The notes: generated by a model from the sequence alone, not told the origin. Positions 37,345-46,667 are shown, numbered from the stretch's first letter. The stretch is DNA of 64,000 bases from Epiperipatus broadwayi (GCA_028023455.1 JAQFVV010000278.1:778554-842553); one strand, 5' to 3'. Made by a program: numbers and translations.

Positions 37345-38032
37345 GTATGATAATGTATTTGAGTGTTTCCATCATCTATCTGTAAGTGTTTAATGTATAG
37401 AAAAAATTTAACTTTATTTAAACTTTTCAAATACAAACAATTTATTACTAATAACACACAAATAGACAACACAGGTTTGAAATTGCCCACTCTGAGTAGT
37501 ATTATTCTCTACTTTTCTTCAGGTGTTACTAAAAGTTGTTTCTATTTGAAAAGTTTAAATAAAGTTTAAAATTTTCCATACATTCAACATTTAATGAAAA
37601 ATAATGAAAATAGTCCACCACATTATCAAATCTAATATACCATTATTACAAACGTTCAGCAAATATTAAAAAGAATATTGTTTTTCTGAAGGTTTGTGAT
37701 GATGGTGTTCTAGCTGTATTTTTATATTGGACTATTTCCATCATCTAATATATGTGTTGAATGTCTTTACAAAAGTTTAATTTTAGTTAAATATTTCAAA
37801 TGCTGTGATATTACTAACAGTTAGTGCATATACTAATCTGTTTGCTGTGATATTACTAACATTTGTTTGCTATGATATTACTAACAGTTGGTGCATATAC
37901 TAACCTGTTTGTTGTGATATTACTAACAGTTGAATGCATTTGGAATATTTAACTAAAATTAAACTTTTCTAAATACATTCAACACACACATTAGATGATG
38001 GAAATAGTCCAATATAAAAATACAATTAAAAA
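37345..38032. repeat. Two related foldbacks, one with internal tandem repeats
   Basis: The first (37345-37640) and the second (37712-38032) both have outer arms with TTTCCATCATCTA on the left and, on the right, a GAAAATAGTCC or GATGGAAATAGTCC block. Both contain a GTTTAA-rich inner arm. The second carries four copies of a unit with GTGATATTACTAACAGTT in its loop (37805-37935). The right arm of the second, GATGGAAATAGTCCAATATA, is the exact complement of its left arm. Confidence 0.8.
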
Positions 38033-39440
38033 GAATATGTTTATAAACTAATTTATAGATTCTATAACAAATAGACAATTGGTAATATTAATATATACAG
38101 TTCTTGGAAAATCATATATCTATTTTGCTTTTTTGTCTATATGTATTTAGTAGATAATAATTATAATGTAATTAAAAGTACTTCTGCTTAATTTATACAT
38201 TATTGTTATCATTTTCCGTTATTATTATTTAAAATTTTACACACACAAACATACATGCATATATATATATATATATTGTTTTTAAATATATCGTTATTAA
38301 TTTGTAAAAAAAATAGTTTAAAAATTATTTATTAAATAAGTCATTTTATTTTTAAATATTTTCAACTTTAAAAACAGACAGAACCCGTGTTGCAGCTAGA
38401 ATTTTGGCACCCACACAAACTTTCAAAACATTTTTTTTTTTTTAAAGATGTAGTTATAACATATATCGTAATATTTTTTTGAATGTATATGTAACAAAAG
38501 AATAATAGAAACAATTAATAATATTGAATACATTTTGTCAATTAATTACCTAAAGTTTAAATTATAGATTATTTTTTACGGTTCTTTAATTTAATGATTG
38601 ACAGCCAAAGAGCCCCTAAAATCCAGGCCCTTGGGTTTTGTTTTGGTTTGCTTCACTTTAGCTACACCACTGGGCAGAATGTAACTTTGTTAATTTATTA
38701 ATAAAATTAAATCAGGCTTCACACAAATACATTTGCAATGAATGGCTACAGTGTTAAATATATTAAATTTAAAAATAAAATATAAAGAAATACCTTGTAT
38801 TTCATAATTAAGTGATGTCATCAAAATTCTGAACTGTGTTTAAATATAGTTTGAAAAGTAGACATGAAAGCTTTTTAATAATAAAAAAAAGTTTTAAAAT
38901 GCAAATTGTGTTCCAAATTTTACAAATCTTTAATTAGAATGATTTTTTAAAATAATTATTTTGTTTTTTTAATTTTATTAATTATACTTTCTGTTAATCT
39001 AAAACTAAATGCGAAAAAGAAAAGAAAAACCTTAAATATAATTTACATCAACGGTTTAAGTTTATATATATATATTGTAACGATATATAAATATGTCGTT
39101 ACATTAATTTAAAATAAAAACTTAAAAGTTCGCAAATAAAAGAAAAAAAAACTAAACGCTAAAATTAAAATGTTTGTTAAATGTATATATATTCGCACAG
39201 ATGCTAAACTTTAAAAATATTTTTTTTTTAATAAATAAAAAAAGGTATTTGAATGTATTTTTTTTTATAAAAAAAGATTTAAATATAAAAATAGTTTAAA
39301 AAAGAAATAACGTAAGTAAAAATAAAAACAGGTATTAATTAATTCCTGTAATCTGTAAATGGAAATGATCGTTTATTAATTATCCAAAAGCTGTCTAATT
39401 AAAAAGTCAGAGAGTAAATTAGATAAGAGAATAAAGAGAT
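38033..39440. other. AT-rich stretch upstream of the promoter candidate
   Basis: No gene was recognised. It includes a small perfect hairpin at 39076-39105 (TGTAACGA and TCGTTACA around a TATAAATA centre) and short (TA)n runs. Confidence 0.5.
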
Positions 39441-39450
39441 TTTAGCTTGA

Positions 39451-39565
39451 CCAATGGAAGCACCAAGCCTCAGCCCGGACCCGAACGAAAATTTGGATTA
39501 GTGACGTCTTTGTTCATTCAATCTGGAGATTTACTATAAAAAGGGAAATACAGTTTTTTCGGACA
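39451..39565 (+). promoter_or_regulatory. Candidate pol II promoter: CCAAT, CRE, TATA
   Basis: CCAAT lies at 39451-39455, a CREB/ATF-type site TGACGTCT at 39502-39509 and TATAAAAAG at 39535-39543. A pyrimidine-A initiator-like GGACAGTTCC sits at 39561-39570, 30 bp after the TATA box. The segment is GC-richer than its surroundings and keeps CpG, as an unmethylated promoter would. The geometry is textbook, but function is inferred from motifs only. Confidence 0.6.
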
Positions 39566-39849
39566 GTTCCAGCGTGGTGTGTTTGAGAGATGCGGTAGGA
39601 CCACATACCACACTCTCTATTTAAAAACAAAAATGAAAAGACTGTGATACCTTGAACCAGCTATTGCCATCTCCAGAACATTATCTTCCAATGGAGGCAT
39701 CACGGGAATTAAAAGCAGAAACCTGGACTCTTCTACCATAAGCTATATGAAATGAACAATTATTAAATCAATTAAGAACTTTCGTCAAGTTTTATAAATT
39801 GGTAAACAAGCCAACTTAAATGTTAAAAATGGACTCTTATCTGACTTTA
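39564..39849 (+). other. Candidate first exon with uORF-rich 5' leader and splice donor
   Basis: From the predicted start site the leader has at least five short upstream ORFs: 39590-39598 (M-R), 39633-39647 (M-K-R-L), 39691-39741 (16 codons), 39747-39755 and 39752-39766. An ATG at 39820 (or 39829, context AAAAATGG) then opens a frame reading MLKMDSYLTL up to a perfect donor, GTAAGT, at 39850-39855. If unspliced, the frame stops two codons later, so the donor is needed for a real protein. The rest of the gene would lie downstream; I found no matching exon within this window, so the first intron may be longer than 24 kb. Multiple uORFs plus a CRE suggest a tightly controlled, perhaps inducible gene. 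Identity unknown. Confidence 0.5.
39820..39849 (+). CDS. Predicted start of a host protein (exon 1 part)
   Basis: Ten codons, MLKMDSYLTL, end in phase 0 at the GTAAGT donor. The second Met has the better start context (A at -3, G at +4). No signal peptide can be judged from so few residues. This is the only place in the window where promoter, start and donor line up; it remains a prediction. Confidence 0.4.
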
Positions 39850-39855
39850 GTAAGT

Positions 39856-41150
39856 TTTTAAATCAAATTAATAATGTTTAATTTTATATGTTTTCCGATT
39901 GATAAAAATCATTTCCATTTTTTTTCTTTCTTATTGTATAAATTGTTTATTGTTTAAATTTTAAATGATGAAATTTAGGTTGGGTATAGACGTTGCATAG
40001 ATTCGTTAGCGGTTGATAATGTTGTGGTTTTCACATTCGATTAGAATATATGTCAACGATATCACTGCAAGCATCTTACGATGAATGCTAATGGGATTTG
40101 TATATTCCCTATGCAAGTGACGTTTATCGATGACTTTGTATTTTGATCGGTTGTGTTTAATTTGGAATGTTTTTGACCATGGAATCTGTGCAGCTGATCT
40201 GTACTCAACATTTTAAAACAAATTTTATAAAATGCATTTGTGCAAACGTATTTAAATGTTAAATTTAAGTCGGGCGTGAATGGCTATATAGTTTTGTAAA
40301 GTTATATTAAGGGAGGGTAATCTTAGGTTATTCATTTCGTAGTTGAATTGGTTCAATGGATTGGATATATTTGTGTAATTAGTAGATGTAGTATGAGGTC
40401 TGCTACGGGCAGGATTATAGATATACGCCACACACCCTCTGTTTGCCTATGGATGGGTTTGTAAGTCGGCAGAAGACTGCAGTCCATTCCTATGGAGTTT
40501 TTTGTTTATTGTTCTACTTGCCAACAGATGTCACATTCCTGTTGGTGGAGAGTCAATGTCTTCTCTATTTCTACTTATTGTTCAGATGTACTTTCCTGAC
40601 AGTATAGTATTTTGTGTTGTCGTATCATGCTACATTGAATACATGAGTGTATCAGATGGATTGGTGCCAGTTTGGTTGCGGAATTTGTTGCCTAAGGTTA
40701 AATCAGGGAAGAATATTTTCTTTTCAAATGCAGATCTATGTAGTCTATTCATACTTGACTATCTAAATAAAATATTAAACTCATTGAAACTTAGTTAAAT
40801 GTAAAATTAAAAATTAATATAAAAATCTAAAATGTTAAACTTATTCCTCAAAATTTAAATGTTATTTTATATGTGCGTAAATAAATACTTTTATGTGTTA
40901 ATTTCTGGCAGTGGCTTTTATTCTTTTATATTTAAGATATAAAATTTATATTTTATTATCTCTGCTACTCCACTGAGCTAGTGACTTGAGCTAACGATCG
41001 GAATATTTAAATAAAGTGGAATCTTAACAGCGCATATCTGCCTACTCTATAAATTTTTCTAGGCTCAAATGCCTAGATGGCGCCCTGGTAGTTGCAGATA
41101 TTGTTTTTGCAGTTAGATTCGATCTTCTTTTACATTTCGATCGTTATAAT
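39856..41150. other. Probable first intron, CpG-retaining
   Basis: The sequence after the donor keeps many CpGs to about 40500 (for example GTGACGTTTATCGATGAC), unlike most of the window. A 98-codon open frame at 40502-40798 shows no recognisable domain; I do not call it a gene. Confidence 0.4.
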
Positions 41151-41155
41151 ATATA

Positions 41156-41767
41156 TATATATATTTCTAACTGCTGTCAAGGCAAACTTCACACCTTTTT
41201 AATAGTAAGAATGGAAATCCATTCTTACTAATGGTCCATTGAATATATATGGACACTTAAAGATTGCAACTTGACTACAGAGTATGAAATATTGTTACAA
41301 TGAAGTTTAAATAAACCTCTTTAAACATGAAATAAACATGTCACTATAATGCAGACTAATAAATAGTCATCTAAAACATTACTTAATGCAATACTTTTAA
41401 ATTGCCCATGTATTATTTAGAAATAATAAGCGAAATAGTGCCTAAAGCTAATCTGGGATAATGATGTAATTAGTTTCCAACCAGTAACCACCTAAACATT
41501 CACAGTATATATAGCAACCAATATTTCTAACTGCTGTCAAGGCAACCTTCACACCTTTTTAATAGCGAGAATGAAAATCCATTCTTACTAATGGTGCATT
41601 GAATACTGCAATCTTTAAGTGTCCATATATATTCAATGGACCATTAGTAAAAATGGATTTCCATTCTTGCTATTAAAAAGGTGTGAAGGTTGCCTTGACA
41701 GCAGTTAGAAATATTGGTTGCTATATTTACTGTGAATGTTTAGGTGGTTACTGGTTGGAAACTAATT
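41156..41767. repeat. ~300-bp palindrome plus a partial copy
   Basis: The palindrome spans 41468-41767: TAATTAGTTTCCAACCAGTA on the left and its exact complement TACTGGTTGGAAACTAATTA on the right, with arms of about 145 bp carrying CTGCTGTCAAGGCAACCTTC. A partial left arm with CTGCTGTCAAGGCAAACTTC lies at 41165-41275. Long open frames on it are by-products of the repeat. Confidence 0.85.
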
Positions 41768-41869
41768 ATATATATATATATACTCGTTTATATATTCAAA
41801 TGCACCTGCCATATATAATGGTAAAGAAATTGTACTCCCCTTGTTGTGACTGTAGCAAAATCTAAATAT

Positions 41870-42300
41870 TGACCAGGAAAAGTTGAAAAAAACTTCAAAT
41901 TCTATTTTGCTTTAGAAATGTTGTTTTAGGCAGTTAATCCATAGCCCAACCAATAACCAATGAATATTTGTTCATAAAAAGCTGGCTAGCTATTCTTAAC
42001 CAAAAAGTTTATCATGGATGGAAAAACGATCAAAATATTCAATGCCATCATTTAATTGTAATGCCTCATGAAAAATATCATTTCATCGGTATTCTTTTTC
42101 AACTGCTGGTGAAGAGAATATTGCTCTATAGACAACTACTTAGAGGCTCTTTTAACTCACACCATCAGTCTCTAACCTCAGTAATTATATGATGCTTATG
42201 CATCAGATTTAAATAAATGATAGCTAATGAAAATATATTTTGTACTAATACATGTGAAATTTATGCCTTGAATTGATATCTTTATTATTGAATTCTCATC
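41870..42300. other. No recognised feature
   Basis: AT-rich sequence left of the PLE, ending in (CA)n and (TA)n at 42305-42342. Confidence 0.5.
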
Positions 42301-42304
42301 ACCT

Positions 42305-42343
<39 letters not shown>

Positions 42344-42481
42344 ATTATAATTGAAATAATATTTTTAAACGGTTTATAAACAATTCAAACAATCTTTAAA
42401 TCTGCAGAAGTACTTTCGGTTACTTTCAAACCTGCCTCAACTGCTATTAAATTCAAAAACTAAAAGCGGAAGCAAACGTCA

Positions 42482-44185
42482 TCAATTCAAATTCCACGAA
42501 TCTCGTATTTTAATGTTAGAAGCTTGTCGATTTATCAAATGTGTTTTATTCCTGTTTATAAAAATTGCCTCTTTAATTTTTCTTTTACTATGGTTTCTCT
42601 CTTCATGAAGAATTTTCACATTTTCAAAATTAAATTTAAATTTATGTTTACATGTTTTTTCATGATCAAAGAAAACTGAAGAAGATATTAAATCACCATT
42701 ATTTTTATTTTTTACACGCTTATATAACAATTCGTGTTCCTTCAATCTTTTCTCAATGTTGCACCTAGATTCACCTATATATGATAGCATACAATCACAA
42801 AAAATTTGATATATGACATTACTTTTTTGCTTGATAGGTATGACATCCTTAGAATTATTAACTAATTTGTTAATATTGTTTGGAACGTAGAATGAAACAT
42901 TAAATACATTCTTATATAAATCCTTAAAAAATTTTACTTGTGGATTTGAAATAAATGGAATAGATATCCATTTTTTATTATTAATCTTCATTTCTTTTAA
43001 ATTATAATTTTTTTTAAATTGACTTAAAGTATTGTTTATTTGTTCCATTTTATAACCAACATCAAGCAATTCCTTGGCAAATATCTCAATATTTTTCAAT
43101 TTATCACTTTGGTAATGACATAATTTTTCATTTCGAAACAAAAAAGATTTAAAACTTGCCATCTTATGCATCATTGGTACTTTTGATTTAAAATTTATAT
43201 ATCCTCTTTTTTGCAATGGCTTAATTATTAGTTTATAATTTAATATACTGTTATCTCTTGTGATCATTAAATCTAAATAGTTAATCTTATAATCCTGTTC
43301 TTTTTCAATAGTCCATTTCAAGCCATTCAATTTATTTAATTCCTCTATAAGCAAATTTATACTATTAATGTTTCCACAGACAAAAACATCATCCACATAT
43401 CTTTTGTAAATTTTAATATCTCCAAAAATACACATATTTAAAATATTACTCTCATATGTAGATAAAACGAAATTGCAAACTTGTGCAACTACAGGCAATC
43501 CCATAGGCCAACCTTTGGTCATTTTATAATATTGACCTTCAAAAGATGCAACAATGTTATCATTAAAAAATTTTAAAGAGTCAATGATAAATTTTATCAT
43601 ATATTTACAAATATTTTTATTTTTTAATGCATGTTCAATTATTTTTATGGAATTCATTCTATCAATAGATCCATACATTTCTGTAACATCCAATGAAGCA
43701 ATAATATCATTTTCATCAATAATTAAATTTTTAATACTATTTACAAAGTCAAATGATGAAGCAATAGTATTTTCTCCAAATCCTAAAAAGTCTTGTAAAA
43801 GTTTACCAATATATTTAGAAGACTGATATATAAAGGAACCACCAAAATCTATCATTACTCGCAAAGGATTACCTTCTTTATGTAATTTTATATTTGCAAA
43901 AATACGAGGACATATAGCACAAGAAGGATATATCATATAGTATACATTATTATTTAAAACTTTATTTTTAGCAATTTTTAAAATATTGTTAATAAATTTT
44001 ATTCTTTGACCATCCATATTATAATCTTCAATCAAAAAGAAACCAAGTTTGTCCATTTGCATTTTAATTTTATTAATATATTGATATTTCGTCAACAAAC
44101 ACATACGTAAACCTTTGTCCTCTTTCAAACAAATCATATCATCAATCTTCAATTTACGTTTAAATTCGATATAGCCAATTGCCAT
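42482..44185 (-). CDS. PLE ORF2: reverse transcriptase and GIY-YIG endonuclease
   Basis: 567 codons, uninterrupted. Blocks in order: EDKG near 22-25 (where PLEs usually have ADKG); CPRIFANIKLHK (92-103); RT motif A SLDVTEMYGSID (164-175); motif B KGWPMGLPVVAQ (224-235); motif C YVDD (263-266); YLDLMITRDN (303-312); GYINFKS...HK (328-341). The endonuclease covers about 457-540: VIYQIFCDC, SYIGES (468-473), catalytic Arg 480 in EKRLKEH and catalytic Glu 539 in KIKEAIFI. All expected catalytic residues are present, so it could be active. It copies the element's RNA and nicks the target. Its first Met lies inside the ORF1 overlap; a -1 frameshift from ORF1 or independent initiation would be needed. 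Confidence 0.95.
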   Translation of the reverse strand: MAIGYIEFKRKLKIDDMICLKEDKGLRMCLLTKYQYINKIKMQMDKLGFFLIEDYNMDGQRIKFINNILKIAKNKVLNNNVYYMIYPSCAICPRIFANIKLHKEGNPLRVMIDFGGSFIYQSSKYIGKLLQDFLGFGENTIASSFDFVNSIKNLIIDENDIIASLDVTEMYGSIDRMNSIKIIEHALKNKNICKYMIKFIIDSLKFFNDNIVASFEGQYYKMTKGWPMGLPVVAQVCNFVLSTYESNILNMCIFGDIKIYKRYVDDVFVCGNINSINLLIEELNKLNGLKWTIEKEQDYKINYLDLMITRDNSILNYKLIIKPLQKRGYINFKSKVPMMHKMASFKSFLFRNEKLCHYQSDKLKNIEIFAKELLDVGYKMEQINNTLSQFKKNYNLKEMKINNKKWISIPFISNPQVKFFKDLYKNVFNVSFYVPNNINKLVNNSKDVIPIKQKSNVIYQIFCDCMLSYIGESRCNIEKRLKEHELLYKRVKNKNNGDLISSSVFFDHEKTCKHKFKFNFENVKILHEERNHSKRKIKEAIFINRNKTHLINRQASNIKIRDSWNLN

Positions 44186-44832
44186 GATTTATCATAAGGT
44201 ATTGTATCAAATCTATTGCAATTAATTTTCTTAATAATATCATCAGCAAAATTATCATTACCAGGAATCATTTCAAATGTATTTTGAACAGCTGCAATTA
44301 GTTCCAAATTATAATCTTTCCAAATACCACCAACGTATTTAGCTCCATGACTTAAAACGTATTTCTGAATTAAATGTATCCTATTATTTGATAAATTAAC
44401 AAAGTTTAAATCCTTATAAGCGTGTGGATATCGCTTATTAAATAAAAAATCAACTTTTTTCTCAAATTTGTTATATAATTTACGTTCAATTACTTTAAAT
44501 CCATTTTCACAAATAATTTTATATTCGTTCCAGGCATACCATTCATTTAAAATGATTAAATGTTCAATTGCTTTCAAATATTTACGAATATCAAAAAGTT
44601 CCTTTTTACAACTTTTAATAATATTATTTAAAATAATCAATTTTAATTTATCCAAACATTTTGGTATTAAATTTATACAGCTGTTCAATTTTATATTACA
44701 ACAATTCGGGAATATCTGAAAAATTTTACAAACCTTGAAAAAACGAAGTTTGCACTTCAGCTTAATAATCTTTTTACATTGTCTCCGCCATTCCTTAACG
44801 ATCCACCGTTTTCTAAAATTACTTGAATCCAT
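44149..44832 (-). CDS. PLE ORF1: N-terminal domain
   Basis: 227 codons starting at an ATG about 22 bp after the joint with the upstream direct copy. The protein is basic, rich in Lys and Ile, with a Cys-rich part near residues 25-60. The motif NFVNLSNNRIHLIQKYVLSH followed by GAKYV near residues 139-163 fits the conserved N-terminal block of PLE polyproteins (a VNLS start, then L-S-x-G-x-K-Y/F). In most PLEs this region is continuous with the RT; here it ends with a TGA at 44149-44151 and overlaps ORF2 by 37 bp. It probably acts with the RT in binding template RNA; that role is inference. Confidence 0.85.
   Translation of the reverse strand: MDSSNFRKRWIVKEWRRQCKKIIKLKCKLRFFKVCKIFQIFPNCCNIKLNSCINLIPKCLDKLKLIILNNIIKSCKKELFDIRKYLKAIEHLIILNEWYAWNEYKIICENGFKVIERKLYNKFEKKVDFLFNKRYPHAYKDLNFVNLSNNRIHLIQKYVLSHGAKYVGGIWKDYNLELIAAVQNTFEMIPGNDNFADDIIKKINCNRFDTIPYDKSWQLAISNLNVN
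44158..44164 (-). promoter_or_regulatory. Candidate -1 ribosomal frameshift site T_TTA_AAC
   Basis: In the ORF1 frame the minus strand reads TCG AAT TTA AAC GTA AAT TGA. The heptamer T TTA AAC is in the phase required for a -1 slip, and the -1 frame is ORF2. The ORF1 stop comes six bases after the heptamer. No strong hairpin is obvious just downstream. The alternative is loss of one A from an ancestral run of four, which would also split a single ORF here. Confidence 0.45.
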
Positions 44833-44854
44833 TATGTTAAATATATGTAAAATA

Positions 44855-45571
44855 AATAAAAATATCCGTTAATTAAAAATAATATTGTAATTATAATTGA
44901 AATAATATTTTTAAACGGTTTATAAACAATTCAAACAATCTTTAAATCCGCAGAAGTACTTTCGGTTACTTTCAAACCTGCCTCAACTGCTATTAAATTC
45001 AAAAACTAAAAGCGGAAGCAAACGTCATCAATTCAAATTCCATGAATCTCGTATTTTAATGTTAGAAGCTTGTCGATTTATCAAATGTGTTTTATTCCTG
45101 TTTATAAAAATTGCCTCTTTAATTTTTCTTTTACTATGGTTTCTCTCTTCATGAAGAATTTTCACATTTTCAAAATTAAATTTAAATTTATGTTTACATG
45201 TTTTTTCATGATCAAAGAAAACTGAAGAAGATATTAAATCACCATTATTTTTATTTTTTACACGCTTATATAACAATTCGTGTTCCTTCAATCTTTTCTC
45301 AATGTTGCACCTAGATTCACCTATATATGATAGCATACAATCACAAAAAATTTGATATATGACATTACTTTTTTGCTTGATAGGTATGACATCCTTAGAA
45401 TTATTAACTAATTTGTTAATATTGTTTGGAACGTAGAATGAAACATTAAATACATTCTTATATAAATCCTTAAAAAATTTTACTTGTGGATTTGAAATAA
45501 ATGGAATAGATATCCATTTTTTATTATTAATCTTCATTTCTTTTAAATTATAATTTTTTTTAAATTGACTT
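44855..45571 (-). repeat. 5'-truncated direct copy of the PLE (pseudo-LTR)
   Basis: It carries the last part of ORF2 from the linker LSQFKKNYNL through the complete GIY-YIG domain and the 3' non-coding end. The open frame 45028-45591 starts in the inverted neighbour (MFICSI) and reads 187 codons including the whole endonuclease. Compared with the full copy it has CAT for CAC at 45043 and CCG for CTG at 44948-44950; otherwise it is identical. It ends directly at the 5' end of the full copy. Confidence 0.92.
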
Positions 45572-46315
45572 AAAATGGAACAAATAAACAATACTTTAAG
45601 TCAATTTAAAAAAAATTATAATTTAAAAGAAATGAAGATTAATAATAAAAAATGGATATCTATTCCATTTATTTCAAATCCACAAGTAAAATTTTTTAAG
45701 GATTTATATAAGAATGTATTTAATGTTTCATTCTACGTTCCAAACAATATTAACAAATTAGTTAATAATTCTAAGGATGTCATACCTATCAAGCAAAAAA
45801 GTAATGTCATATATCAAATTTTTTGTGATTGTATGCTATCATATATAGGTGAATCTAGGTGCAACATTGAGAAAAGATTGAAGGAACACGAATTGTTATA
45901 TAAGCGTGTAAAAAATAAAAATAATGGTGATTTAATATCTTCTTCAGTTTTCTTTGATCATGAAAAAACATGTAAACATAAATTTAAATTTAATTTTGAA
46001 AATGTGAAAATTCTTCATGAAGAGAGAAACCATAGTAAAAGAAAAATTAAAGAGGCAATTTTTATAAACAGGAATAAAACACATTTGATAAATCGACAAG
46101 CTTCTAACATTAAAATATGAGATTCGTGGAATTTGAATTGATGACGTTTGCTTCCGCTTTTAGTTTTTGAATTTAATAGCAGTTGAGGCAGGTTTGAAAG
46201 TAACCGAAAGTACTTCTGCGGATTTAAAGATTGTTTGAATTGTTTATAAACCGTTTAAAAATATTATTTCAATTATAATTACAATATTATTTTTAATTAA
46301 CGGATATTTTTATTT
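45570..46315 (+). repeat. Inverted PLE tail copy
   Basis: Reverse-oriented copy beginning 24 bp further upstream in the element (MEQINNT) and running to the 3' end. It forms a hairpin of about 700 bp per arm with the direct copy, loop about 24 bp (45572-45595), joined through AAA microhomology. Its open frame (45575-46120, 181 codons) ends early because a CGA codon has become TGA near 46118. Confidence 0.92.
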
Positions 46316-46324
46316 TATATATAT

Positions 46325-46580
46325 ATATTATGTAATCAGAAGGGACTTGAACTCAGACTTTCAGGTTTCCAACAGCTATGCACTGCATCTTATCCAATTG
46401 ATACACATGATATCATACATGTGAAAAAGAGAAGTGATCTCTAATATACATATTTCAAGCTGAAGCAGCACAAAATACTTATATTGGAGATCATCTATCT
46501 TCTCCATATGCATGTGGTCATGTGTATCAGTTGTATAATATGAAGTGAATAGCTGTTGGAAGCTTCAAAGTCTAAGTTCA

Positions 46581-46585
<5 letters not shown>
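46325..46585. repeat. SINE3 inverted pair
   Basis: Left head (minus strand): TGAAAGTCTGAGTTCAAGTC with B box GAGTTCAAGTCC, A-box region CAATTGGATAAGATG. Right head (plus strand): GTATCAGTTGTATAATATGA and AGTCTAAGTTCAAG. The bodies overlap near 46450. It directly follows the PLE and runs into a long (TA)n. Confidence 0.78.

Positions 46586-46664
<79 letters not shown>
46583..46664. repeat. (TA)n microsatellite, ~80 bp
   Basis: Uninterrupted TA dinucleotides. Confidence 0.97.

Positions 46665-46667
<3 letters not shown>

Larger units (their letters stand above)
42342..46315 (-). mobile_element. Young Penelope-like element with direct and inverted partial copies
   Basis: Reading along the minus strand there are three parts: an inverted tail copy (46315-45570), a 5'-truncated direct copy (45571-44855) and a full copy (about 44854-42342). 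PLEs are known for such tandem and inverted terminal copies (pseudo-LTRs). The shared ~700-bp segments are nearly identical; I count three differences in all, at 42402, 45043 and 46118 or their counterparts. Both outer ends sit in (TA)n or (CA)n/(TA)n microsatellite. No target duplication can be read because of the simple repeats. The full copy lacks about 35 bp of the terminal sequence that the other two copies keep. Confidence 0.9.

Noticed and set aside
37805-37935. CRISPR-like array
   Set aside because: Four tandem units lack regular unique spacers and lie in the loop of a foldback in a eukaryotic genome.
40502-40798. 98-codon gene downstream of the promoter candidate
   Set aside because: Hydrophobic composition but no clear signal peptide or domain, and no acceptor site I could tie to the donor at 39850.
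41683-41865. 60-codon frame
   Set aside because: Runs through the arm of a palindrome and a TA tract; a by-product of the repeat.
43554-43826. Plus-strand 90-codon frame opposite the PLE polymerase (also 44468-44719)
   Set aside because: Antisense shadow of the RT/endonuclease and N-terminal ORFs.
46140-46260. Hammerhead ribozyme in the PLE terminal sequence
   Set aside because: PLE terminal repeats can carry hammerheads, and a CGAAAG block is present, but I found no CTGANGA core at the needed distance, and the GAAA is not kept in the 10.8-kb copies.
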